A stretch of 64,000 nt of DNA from Methylocaldum marinum. GTDB taxonomy: Bacteria; Pseudomonadota; Gammaproteobacteria; Methylococcales; Methylococcaceae. The first letter of the stretch is position 1. Each line of letters begins with the position of its first letter. Made by a program: the position numbers and the translations under genes. The stretch spans positions 6,024,917-6,088,916 of the forward strand of contig NZ_AP017928.1 in NCBI RefSeq assembly GCF_003584645.1, given 5' to 3'. Positions 47,846 to 55,481 of this stretch are shown here, in pieces. The notes beneath the pieces are model-generated. The model had not been told where the DNA came from. It saw only the letters and a list, made by a program, of their open reading frames with translations, and made no database searches.

Positions 47846-48916
47846 ATGAAAGAGAAATGCCTTATTTCAAGGCTCTATTCCGTGGTGCCGGCGCTTATTT
47901 TGGCGCACGGAGTTTCAAACGCGATGCCCGGTATGGCGATGCCGGGTAATGGTGATGGTCCAGGGGCTACGCCCGTATCAAAGAGCATGGGCGAGGCGCT
48001 CAACTCGGAAGGCGCAGACTTCGAGATCACATACAGCGCTGACGGCAAGACCGCGGTGTTCGTCTCGACCCGCGCGGGCAGCATAGAGTCCCCGGGAACT
48101 CCCTACAATTTCGACATCTGGATGTCGCACTTCGTGGATGGCGCCTGGCAGACGCCCGTCCACTTGGGGCCGGACATCGATCCTACTGTGGGTCCGAACA
48201 TCAACACGTCTGCCTGGGAGCTGGAGCCCAGTCTATCCGATGACGGAAACGCTCTTTACTTCACGCGGTACGAGGAACCGGGCAATCTGTCCACCGCTGA
48301 CCTCTACGTCGCCCGGAAAGTCGACGGCGTCTGGCAGCCGGCCAGAAACTGGAACGATGTTCCCGAGCTGCCCCATATCAATACGCCGACCGGGGAGGAG
48401 CACTGCCCGATCATTGCCTCCGACAGTCTGATTTACTTCAGCTACCAACAGCCTGGCGTAACGCAGGACAGCGACATCTGGAAGGTCGAGAAGAAGCACG
48501 GCGTCTGGCAGAAGCCGGAAAGCCTGGGTCCGAGAATCAATTCGCCGTACCGCGACCATCTGCACTGGACCGGACTATCGAAGGACGGCAAAGCCATAAT
48601 CGTTACCAGCACGCGGCCTGATCTCGGCTCGCGGGGCGGACATGACGAGTGGATCTCATACCAGAATCCGAAGGGGGAATGGCAGGAACCGTTGAACCTC
48701 GGTGACACCATCAATACCGCAGGCGAAGATATGTGCTGGACATTCACGCCCGACGGCAAGAAATTCACCGGCGGCTGGGGACCTCAGGGCACTTACGATC
48801 TGGGTATCAGGTGGGTCGACAAAGACGATGTGCCCCTGCTGAAGAACTTCGACCCGATCGGCCCGCCGCCCAACCTGCTCGCCAACAGTAAAACGGAGCA
48901 GACGAATATCAAGTGA
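47846..48916 (+). CDS. Exported TolB/PD40-like beta-propeller protein
   Basis: A 356-residue protein with a signal peptide (MKEKCLISRLYSVVPALILAHGVSNA), a short Met/Gly/Pro linker (MPGMAMPGNGDGPG), and PD40-type blades: YSADGKTAVFVSTRAG, PSLSDDGNALYFTRYE, CPIIASDSLIYFSYQQPG, LSKDGKAIIVTSTRPD, FTPDGKKFTGGWG. The role in the locus is unknown; it may bind the polymer or a sugar. The ATG follows GGTCGGGG. Confidence 0.8.
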   Translation: MKEKCLISRLYSVVPALILAHGVSNAMPGMAMPGNGDGPGATPVSKSMGEALNSEGADFEITYSADGKTAVFVSTRAGSIESPGTPYNFDIWMSHFVDGAWQTPVHLGPDIDPTVGPNINTSAWELEPSLSDDGNALYFTRYEEPGNLSTADLYVARKVDGVWQPARNWNDVPELPHINTPTGEEHCPIIASDSLIYFSYQQPGVTQDSDIWKVEKKHGVWQKPESLGPRINSPYRDHLHWTGLSKDGKAIIVTSTRPDLGSRGGHDEWISYQNPKGEWQEPLNLGDTINTAGEDMCWTFTPDGKKFTGGWGPQGTYDLGIRWVDKDDVPLLKNFDPIGPPPNLLANSKTEQTNIK

Positions 48917-48979
48917 CGGCAGCGGGATCGATCGAGAGCCGGCTTTTTCCATTCGTCATTCGAATGAGCATTAATCAAA

Positions 48980-49017
48980 TGGGTAGAGCGAAGCGAAACC
49001 CATCGATGGTGGGTTAG
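48980..49017. repeat. Dispersed repeat GGGTAGAGCGAAGCGAAACCC, second copy
   Basis: It matches the copy at 45681-45719 and the core GCGAAGCG of the palindrome at 30391-30421. It lies just after the propeller gene. Confidence 0.6.
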
Positions 49018-49043
49018 CCCTCGCTAACTCACCCTACAAAAAA

Positions 49044-49071
49044 TTAAGGAAGCTCTGAATTAGCTTCTTAA
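49044..49071. repeat. Solo end of the MITE-like repeat
   Basis: TTAAGGAAGCTCTGAATT and its near-inverse AGCTTCTTAA form a 28-base palindrome that equals the two ends of the 28116/43547 repeat without the interior. Confidence 0.55.
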
Positions 49072-49148
49072 TTCCTTGTCGAAAGCGATTCGGAATTACC
49101 TTAGCGGCGCGGCCTCGAAGACGGCGAAGGAACGGTGGTGTGCCTGTG

Positions 49149-49189
49149 AAACGGAGAGAGTCCGCACGGATTCTCTCCGTTTGCTTTTT
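49149..49189 (+). terminator. Rho-independent terminator
   Basis: Arms AAACGGAGAGAGTCC and GGATTCTCTCCGTTT pair at 14 of 15 positions around GCAC, followed by TGCTTTTTG. It closes the transcript that includes the propeller gene. The interval 49072-49413 holds no other gene. Confidence 0.75.
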
Positions 49190-49413
49190 GGGGACATCCG
49201 CTTTGCCTTGGCCGGTCAGTCTCCGATTTGCACCCCTCATCGCCTGAAAGCGTTACTCAAGCGACTTATCCGGCACGAAAATGGTACGTAGTATTACTGC
49301 GAGCTCCGACCGTTTAGCCGCTTCTGGTGTCGATATCTATGAGCGCCGGTAAGTCGGGCGCAGTTCGGGTTTGGTGGTTGTCGAGCTTCGGTGCTCGGCA
49401 AGGAAGGGATTCC

Positions 49414-50169
49414 ATGGATAACGAGAGAATCGATATTTTCGGCGTCCCGGTCGACGTGGTCGATTTTCCCCGGTCGCTGGCGACCGTCGACGAGCTGTTG
49501 CGAGGCGACGGCGTCGGTGTCATCGCGGCGGTCAATCCGGAAAAAATCATGCGCGCCCGCGAGGATTCACGGTTGCTGCAGGCCTTGAGGAGCGCCAAGC
49601 TGCTCATCCCCGACGGGATCGGCGTAGTCTGGGCGACGCGTTGGTTGGGCCTGGGGCGCCCGAGCCGGGTTCCGGGAGCCGATTTGATGCCGGCAATCTG
49701 CGAGATGGGCGCGGCCCAAGGTAGAAAAGTGTTTCTGTTCGGGGCGAGCCCGGAGGTGAACGGGAAGGTAGCCCGGATTCTTCCCGAGCGGTATCCGGGA
49801 CTTCACATCGCCGGCCGCCAGCACGGCTATGTCCGCGAACCCGACATGTCGAAGCTCGTGGCCGATATCAATGCTTCACAGGCCGAGATCCTCTTCGTCG
49901 CACTAGGCAGTCCCCGGCAGGAATTCTGGATGACGCAGCACGTGCGGGAGCTTTCGGTGAAAGTGTGTCAAGGCGTGGGCGGGAGCTTCGACGTCATCGC
50001 CGGAAAGGTTCGGCGAGCTCCGCTGTTGCTCAGGCGCATGCATCTCGAATGGTTTTATCGGCTCGCCCGCGAGCCTCGAAGACTCGGGCGTCAATCCGAA
50101 TTGCCCAGATTCGCCTGGTGCGTGATCCGTGCGAAGTGGGCGAATCGTTCGAGTCCGGCGATGAACTGA
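49414..50169 (+). CDS. WecG/TagA/CpsF-family glycosyltransferase
   Basis: A 251-residue GT26 enzyme: VNPEKIMRAREDS, IPDGIGVVWATRWLGLG (catalytic Asp near residue 66), LFGASPEVNGKVA, VALGSPRQEFWM and VGGSFDVIAGKVRRAP. The family transfers ManNAc or ManNAcA to the lipid-linked GlcNAc primer, which agrees with the wecB-like and WecA-like genes in this locus. The ATG at 49414 has AGGAAGG upstream; the frame is open for 29 more codons without family match. Confidence 0.88.
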   Translation: MDNERIDIFGVPVDVVDFPRSLATVDELLRGDGVGVIAAVNPEKIMRAREDSRLLQALRSAKLLIPDGIGVVWATRWLGLGRPSRVPGADLMPAICEMGAAQGRKVFLFGASPEVNGKVARILPERYPGLHIAGRQHGYVREPDMSKLVADINASQAEILFVALGSPRQEFWMTQHVRELSVKVCQGVGGSFDVIAGKVRRAPLLLRRMHLEWFYRLAREPRRLGRQSELPRFAWCVIRAKWANRSSPAMN

Positions 50170-50344
50170 AGGGCTTTGCCGAATTGTACAAAGGATTTTG
50201 GGCGTGCGGCAGCTCAAACCTCGGAAAGTTTGCTTTTTGTGGTAGCGCGGTTTCCGGAACTTCTTTTCGGGAACCGGTCGAACCGGCGAACCTTGGCCGC
50301 CGGGAGAGGGACGAGGGAACCAGTGAGTCCGAATACCGTGCATA

Positions 50345-50651
50345 AAGAAAGTAAAGCCCTATTCGAATCGCCTTTACCCCAACCCAATCACGCCGCACAT
50401 TCCCTGCGCGGAGCTGCAAGCGGAGCCCGCGCGTGCACCGGTTCGCCGGGAGCGAACGGGAACGTGCGAAGCACGGCCCGAAGGGCGAGCCTCAGGGATG
50501 AGGCGAGTAAATCGGCCTCGCCACGCCACGCTGTCCCGCTTCGCGCGCGAGGCCGGGGCAGCCCATCCCGGGCCTGCCCGTTCGTCGCGTTGCGCCTCGC
50601 CCTGCCGATTTGTCCCGGAGGAACAGGGAGCTCTTGTGGCTTTACTTTCTT
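50345..50651. mobile_element. 307-bp MITE-like element with perfect 14-bp inverted ends
   Basis: Left end AAGAAAGTAAAGCC and right end GGCTTTACTTTCTT are exact inverted copies. The interior is GC-rich, without a gene, and holds GATTTGTCCCGGAGG, also present in the repeat at 43547. It fills most of the 579-base gap between the WecG-like and WecA-like genes. No clear target duplication was seen. Confidence 0.65.
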
Positions 50652-50748
50652 GACTATTAGTAGCATGGGAACAAATCGAAACTGAGCGGGTGTTGCGGCA
50701 GTTTGCCGTTGATCTCACTGCAAGGGACGTGCGGGGGCGCCTCGGTTT

Positions 50749-52374
50749 ATGGTTCATTTTTTCGTTTTTCTCACCGCCCTGTGTGTTTCCATGGTCTTGG
50801 TCGCGGCTTTCATGCGGGCGGCGCCGATTCTGAAGTTCGTCGACCTGCCGGACGGGCGCAAGGTTCATCGCACGGCGATTCCGCGGACGGGCGGAATCGG
50901 CATGGTCCTGGGCGCCGTCGCGTCGGTCCTGGCCTGGATCGATCTGAGCCGAAGCACCGAGATGTTTCTGCTCGGTATCAGCGTGATTACTGCCTTCGGC
51001 TTGTGGGACGATCGCTTCGATCTCGATTACCGGGTCAAATTCGCCGGCCAACTTCTGGCAGTTTCCGTGGTGGTCGGGCTGGGTGGAGTGGTGATCGAAC
51101 GACTGCCCGGCCTCGAAAGCCGGGAAATACCCGGCTTTATCGCGTATCCTTTGACCGTATTTTTTCTTCTCGGAACCACTAACGCGACCAATCTATCGGA
51201 CGGTCTGGACGGCCTTGCCGCCGGTCTGAGCCTCTTGAGCCTCCTCTGTATCGTGTCCTTGGCCGATCTCGCCGAAGGCGACGAACTCGTGTTTACGAGC
51301 TTGGCCATCGCCGGCGCTACCCTCGGCTTTCTTCGCTACAACACCCATCCCGCGATGGTGTTCATGGGGGATACCGGCAGCCAGTTTCTTGGTTTCAGCC
51401 TGGGCGTGCTGGCCCTGACGCTCACCGAACAGGTGAATACTGCCTTGTCGCCGGGACTTGCCCTGCCCATCCTGGGGCTGCCCATCATCGATACTCTGAT
51501 GGTGATGGGACAGCGGATAGCGGAGGGCCGATCTCCGTTCAAACCGGACAAATGCCATGTTCACCACAAGCTTCTCGCCCTGGGATTCGACCAGTACGAG
51601 GCCGTGCTGGCAATCTATGCCGTGCAATCCTTGTTCGTGGTATCCGCTTACCTGTTCCGGTATGAGTCCCATTGGCTGCTCGGGTCGCTGTATGTCGGTC
51701 TGAGCGCGGTGATCCTTCTGTTTTATCCGCTTGCCGAAAAACACCGATGGCGGCTGCACCGCGGTACGCATACGGTCCGGGCCTCGCCGCTGACAGTCTT
51801 TTTGAAGAATGCGCGCAACCGGGCGAGATTGGATGAAACTTCGAACCGAGTGCTATGCCTGCTGATTTCAGGATTTCTGATCTTGGGGAGCGTCATATCC
51901 GGGGAGCTGGTTCCGGATGTTGGTTGGCTGGTCGCCGCCAGCCTGGCGGCATGGCTGGGTTCTCGGGCGTTCCGGCTGCCGGCCGCGGGATGGATAGAGC
52001 GGTTCGCGATCTACACCTGCGTGATCCTGGTAATCTACTCGATCGAGCTTTCCGGCCTGAGGGAACGGCCCCTCTGGCAACTCGGACTCAAATATTATTT
52101 CCCGGTCCTGGCTGCCATCATCGCGGTCGGCGTGCGGTTTTCGCGGCCTTATCAATTTGCCGTGACGCCGTCCGATTTCCTGGTCGTGTTCATCTTGCTG
52201 GCGGCCGCCAAGCTGCCGGTTTTCGACCCGGTGAACTATGCCAAGCTGGCGATTCAGTCGGCCGTGGTGCTTTACGGCGTGGAGTTCGTGCTGAGACGGC
52301 CTGGTGCCTGGAGCCTCGCACTATCGATCGGCGCCATGGCGGCCTTCGTGATCATGGGGCTCAAGATGTTTTAG
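50749..52374 (+). CDS. WecA/MraY-like polyprenyl-phosphate sugar-phosphate transferase with long C-terminal membrane extension
   Basis: A 541-residue membrane protein. Residues 1 to about 330 are a GT4 initiating transferase: PDGRKVHRTAIPRTGG, AFGLWDDRFDLDYRVKF (the DD motif), NLSDGLDGLAAG, FMGDTGSQFLGF and HVHHKLLALG (the HIHH-type loop). It should load GlcNAc-1-phosphate or a similar sugar on undecaprenyl phosphate. A further 200 residues with about six hydrophobic segments follow, which ordinary WecA (about 365 residues) lacks. Last gene of the polysaccharide locus before the integron array. Confidence 0.87.
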   Translation: MVHFFVFLTALCVSMVLVAAFMRAAPILKFVDLPDGRKVHRTAIPRTGGIGMVLGAVASVLAWIDLSRSTEMFLLGISVITAFGLWDDRFDLDYRVKFAGQLLAVSVVVGLGGVVIERLPGLESREIPGFIAYPLTVFFLLGTTNATNLSDGLDGLAAGLSLLSLLCIVSLADLAEGDELVFTSLAIAGATLGFLRYNTHPAMVFMGDTGSQFLGFSLGVLALTLTEQVNTALSPGLALPILGLPIIDTLMVMGQRIAEGRSPFKPDKCHVHHKLLALGFDQYEAVLAIYAVQSLFVVSAYLFRYESHWLLGSLYVGLSAVILLFYPLAEKHRWRLHRGTHTVRASPLTVFLKNARNRARLDETSNRVLCLLISGFLILGSVISGELVPDVGWLVAASLAAWLGSRAFRLPAAGWIERFAIYTCVILVIYSIELSGLRERPLWQLGLKYYFPVLAAIIAVGVRFSRPYQFAVTPSDFLVVFILLAAAKLPVFDPVNYAKLAIQSAVVLYGVEFVLRRPGAWSLALSIGAMAAFVIMGLKMF

Positions 52375-52624
52375 TCCGGGACAGATTATCAGCCCCTTTC
52401 AGAAACAGCTGAGAACCTGCGTTCTAGGGTGGTTTCCACGTGGCCCGGAACACGGAATTCAAAAAGAAGTTGGCTACCCAATGGCTCGACTCTTTGTCAT
52501 AGGCAGACACATCCGGAATCTCCGCCTGCGTGAACGAAGAAGCATTCAGCGCGATAAATTTTGTCGATTACGTAGTTGGGGAACTGCGCCATTGTTTTAC
52601 GCGTAACGCCGGTTCAAGGACGTG
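52375..52624. other. Left border of the cassette array; no gene recognised
   Basis: Between the WecA-like stop and the first cassette I see no convincing gene. On the minus strand AGCTAAC (52624-52630) followed by GCGTTACGC (about 52603) may be a shrunken attC of the last cassette. A short frame MAQFPNYVIDKIYRAECFF on the minus strand looks like a cassette remnant. Confidence 0.3.
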
Positions 52625-52744
52625 TTAGCTTTTGTCATCGAATTCCAACTCGTAGTACGGCCCGTCTTCCCCAACACCTTCTTTGGTTATTCGCCACTTG
52701 TGCGAATGGAGGAGGAAAGCGCGCCATGATTTTCTGTTGAGCAT
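52625..52744 (-). CDS. 39-residue hypothetical microprotein
   Basis: ATG with AAGG six bases upstream encodes MLNRKSWRAFLLHSHKWRI... and ends YYELEFDDKS. The stop lies in AGCTAAC, the form of an attC left box, exactly as in other cassettes here. It probably belongs to the cupin cassette or is a separate cassette whose site is degraded. No family recognised. Confidence 0.5.
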   Translation of the reverse strand: MLNRKSWRAFLLHSHKWRITKEGVGEDGPYYELEFDDKS

Positions 52745-52783
52745 TTGAGCCTTGCAGGCCGACCGATATTTAGAACCGCGGGG

Positions 52784-53239
52784 CTAACCATACGGCGTGC
52801 CGTCTTTGCGAACGAATCTTCCATCGGAGTTCGCGCTTTTCATGTCGATGTCTGAGCACGTTGTGAGATCATCTGGATGGCGCGAACCAATTTCCAGATA
52901 GATCGCGACTGCTGTGGAATGGTTGATCAAGTGATGACCACTGCGTCTACCTTTTGGAAACGCAGCGCACTCGCCGGCCCGCAGCAGAGTTCTTCCTTGA
53001 TCTTCAATGAGCGTGACTTCGCCTTCGAGTACATAGACGAACTCGTCTTCGTGACTATGCCAATGCCGTTGGCTCGACCATGCACCGGGAGGCAGCGTCA
53101 TCAGGTTGACCCCGAAGTCCTCGAGCCCACCTGCGTCACCCAGCCTTCGCCGAGTGCGCGTCGCGCACGGCTCATCGAATGGACTGGGGTATCCCGAGCC
53201 TTTCTTTATGGGTACCGCCGCGATGTCGATTTTCGGCAT
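52784..53239 (-). CDS. Cupin-domain protein (cassette gene)
   Basis: A 151-residue single-cupin protein. Motif 1 is HWHSHEDEFVYVLEGEVTLIED (two His and a Glu for metal) and motif 2 is GECAAFPKGRRSGHHLINHS. Such proteins bind a divalent metal; reactions vary and none can be assigned. It starts 18 bases after the GTTAGCC box of the upstream attC, with GGAG before the ATG. Confidence 0.82.
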   Translation of the reverse strand: MPKIDIAAVPIKKGSGYPSPFDEPCATRTRRRLGDAGGLEDFGVNLMTLPPGAWSSQRHWHSHEDEFVYVLEGEVTLIEDQGRTLLRAGECAAFPKGRRSGHHLINHSTAVAIYLEIGSRHPDDLTTCSDIDMKSANSDGRFVRKDGTPYG

Positions 53240-53256
53240 GGACGTGAACTCCGTGT

Positions 53257-53328
53257 GGCTAACGGCGAAGTCCAGCGGCGGACGGACAGCGTAGCTGACT
53301 GACCGTCCGCTGGATCGAAATGTTGGAG
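53257..53328 (-). repeat. attC site, 72 bp
   Basis: Minus strand: CTCCAAC (53328-53322), the palindrome ATCCAGCGGACGG...CCGTCCGCCGCTGGA, then GTTAGCC (53263-53257). It follows the stop of the 53339-53803 gene by 10 bases. Confidence 0.88.
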
Positions 53329-53338
53329 GTCTTAGCCT

Positions 53339-53803
53339 TCACTCACCGCCCTCCACCTCATTGCAATACAAACTCGAACGACTCGGATTGTCGACGACCG
53401 CTTCCAAGGCCGGAGCCTTGCCTTCAGCAGATTGGGCGGATGGTGCGAACACGCTTCCGAATCGACGCTTAAGAGTCTTTCGAGCTTTAGCAAGCGGAAC
53501 ATCAAAGACAATTGCATGAAGGTCCCACGTGCCGGGAATAATGATTTCCGATACAGGAAGACCGAAGAGAGAGTCCTTCACCTTGAAGTAGTAGAGGCCA
53601 TTGTCTTCTTTGTATGGCGTTAACCCTCTCTCGGCGAGGTAGGGATGAACCTTTTGCTGTGGATCCCATGGCGCGTAGTAGAAGCCTTTGAACTCGCACT
53701 TTCGGAAACCAGCGAACGCTTCCTCCAAAGTAGCAGGGTTTGCGAACAAGGGGGCCGCGGACAAGAGGAAACAAACGAGAGGCGGACGGCAGTGGACACG
53801 CAA
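53339..53803 (-). CDS. Hypothetical exported protein (cassette gene)
   Basis: A 154-residue protein I do not recognise. TTG at 53803, just after the attC, gives a good signal peptide (MRVHCRPPLVCFLLSAAPLFA). The mature part has FAGFRKCEFKGFYYAPW, VKDSLFGLPVSEIIIPGTWDLHAIVFDVPLAKARKTLKRRFG and ends SLYCNEVEGGE. Two cysteines suggest a disulfide in the periplasm. An upstream start inside the attC is in frame but unlikely. Confidence 0.65.
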   Translation of the reverse strand: MRVHCRPPLVCFLLSAAPLFANPATLEEAFAGFRKCEFKGFYYAPWDPQQKVHPYLAERGLTPYKEDNGLYYFKVKDSLFGLPVSEIIIPGTWDLHAIVFDVPLAKARKTLKRRFGSVFAPSAQSAEGKAPALEAVVDNPSRSSLYCNEVEGGE

Positions 53804-53817
53804 GATTTCTAACGCAG

Positions 53818-53900
53818 AGCTAACCGGGCGTGGCACGGAAGGAAACCTGAAAAATCAAAACCATATTATAACCGTGCTTCGCTTGAGCGCCATATTAGGC
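53818..53900 (-). repeat. attC site, 83 bp
   Basis: Minus strand: GCCTAAT (53900-53894), an imperfect palindrome with AAGCACGG and CCGTGCCA arms, then GTTAGCT (53824-53818). A second GTTAGAA box follows at 53813-53807. It belongs to the cassette interrupted by the IS256 element. Confidence 0.7.
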
Positions 53901-53942
53901 CCAGCTACCTCACAGGCGTGCGTATTCCAGGATCTCTTGGGA

Positions 53943-55258
53943 GGGTGTAAAAAGAACTGTGTAACTGGTTTGTAAAATCAGCCAGAAAAAGAGACTAAAA
54001 CATGACCAGTGACACAGCCAAACAAGACGCCTTATTGGATGAATTGCTCAAAGGCTATACGAATCCGAAAGACATTCTGGGGGAACACGGCTTGCTCAAG
54101 CAGCTGACCCGGCGTCTGGTGGAACGGGCGTTGGAGGCGGAGATGACCGCCCATTTGGGCTATGCCCCCCATGCGCCGGAAGGGCGCGGCAGCGGTAATT
54201 CTCGCAACGGCAAGTCGGCGAAGACGATTCAAACGGAAACCGGACCCTTGGCGATTGAGGTCCCGCGGGATCGCAACGGAGACTTCGAGCCGCAACTGGT
54301 TTCCAAGCGCCAACGCCGGCTCGAAGGATTTGATGAGAAGGTTTTGGCGCTGTATGCGCGGGGCTTATCCACCCGTGGTATTCAGGGGCATCTGGAAGAA
54401 CTGTATGGCGTGGAAGTCTCGCCGACGCTCATCTCCAACGTTACCGAATCGGTGTTGGCGGACGTGAAGGCATGGCAGAGCCGGCCCTTGGCGTCGGTGT
54501 ATCCGATCCTGTATTTCGACGCTTTGATCGTCAAATCACGCGAAGCGGGACCGGTCAAGAACAAGGCGGTCTATCTCGCTTTGGGCGTCAATCTGCAAGG
54601 CGAAAAGGAGCGGCTGGGCCTTTGGATCGCGGACACAGAAGGCGCCAAGTTCTGGCTGTCGGTCTTTACCGAGTTGAAGAACCGAGGCGTTCAGGATGGC
54701 TTTATCGCCTGTGTCGACGGCCTCAAGGGACTGCCGGAAGCGATTGAAACCGTGTTTCCCAACATCCAGGTCCAACGGTGTATCGTCCATAAGGTGCGCC
54801 ACAGCCTGCAGTATGTCACCTGGAAGGAGCGCAAGGCGGTGGCGAAAGACCTGCGGGCGATTTATGGCGCCGCGACCTTGACCGAGGCCGAAGCTGCCCT
54901 GGCGCGGTTTGCGGACACCTGGGACGCGAAGTACCCAGCCATCAGCCAAAGCTGGCGGGCGGATTGGACGCGCTTGACTGTGTTTTTCGATTATCCGCCG
55001 GAGATCCGCAAAGTGCTGTATACCACCAACGCGATCGAATCACTCAACTTCAGCCTGCGCAAGCTGCTCAAGACCCGCGGCGCGTTTCCGAACGATGAGG
55101 CGATTCTGAAAGTCCTGTATCTGGGACTGCAGCGGATCGAGAAGAAATGGACCATGCCGATCCAGGATTGGAAACGGGCGTTGAACCACTTCGTGATCCT
55201 CTTTGGTAATCGAGTTACCCTATGAACTAACCCCAGTTACACAGTTAACTTGACACCC
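53943..55258 (+). mobile_element. IS256-family insertion sequence, 1316 bp
   Basis: The imperfect 26-bp inverted ends start GGGTGT and end ACTGTGTAACTGG; 22 of 26 positions agree. One intact transposase gene fills the element. The flanking 8 bases differ (TCTTGGGA and CCCTGTTT), so there is no target duplication. It cuts the exported-protein cassette gene at 55259. Confidence 0.85.
54002..55225 (+). CDS. IS256-family (Mutator-type) transposase
   Basis: A 407-residue DDE transposase. It has the N-terminal DNA-binding region, LLKQLTRRLVERALEAEMTAHLGY, then ARGLSTRGIQGHLEELYGVEVSP, the first Asp in YPILYFDALIVKSR, the second in CVDGLKGLPEAIETVFP, the family C/H pair RCIVHKVRHSL, and the Glu in YTTNAIESLNFSLRK. 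Full length and unbroken, so the element may still move. Confidence 0.93.
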   Translation: MTSDTAKQDALLDELLKGYTNPKDILGEHGLLKQLTRRLVERALEAEMTAHLGYAPHAPEGRGSGNSRNGKSAKTIQTETGPLAIEVPRDRNGDFEPQLVSKRQRRLEGFDEKVLALYARGLSTRGIQGHLEELYGVEVSPTLISNVTESVLADVKAWQSRPLASVYPILYFDALIVKSREAGPVKNKAVYLALGVNLQGEKERLGLWIADTEGAKFWLSVFTELKNRGVQDGFIACVDGLKGLPEAIETVFPNIQVQRCIVHKVRHSLQYVTWKERKAVAKDLRAIYGAATLTEAEAALARFADTWDAKYPAISQSWRADWTRLTVFFDYPPEIRKVLYTTNAIESLNFSLRKLLKTRGAFPNDEAILKVLYLGLQRIEKKWTMPIQDWKRALNHFVILFGNRVTL

Positions 55259-55464
55259 CCCTGTTTTTTGGGATCGGCTGGGTTGCGGATGGATGGCAGC
55301 TCTTTGGCCTTATTCTCGATTGAAATTTGGTCTCCCTCGCCGAAATGCAGCGTGAGCAGAGGTTTAGCACGAGAAATCGCATCACTTGCGCATGAGGGCG
55401 TCTCTGCTGCATAGCCCGCGCAGGGTCCGATTAGAAGAATGAGAAGGGCAACTTGTCGAATCAT
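55237..55464 (-). pseudogene. Exported-protein cassette gene truncated by IS256
   Basis: ATG 55464 with GAGAGG upstream encodes a signal peptide (MIRQVALLILLIGPCAGYAA). Then ETPSCASDAISRAKPLLTLHFGEGDQISIENKAKELPSIRNPADPKKQ follows. From 55258 the frame is inside the IS256 end (GGVKLTV, stop). The true C-terminus is lost or lies scrambled beyond the element. Function unknown. Confidence 0.65.
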
Positions 55465-55481
55465 ATGGTCTGACACCTCTC

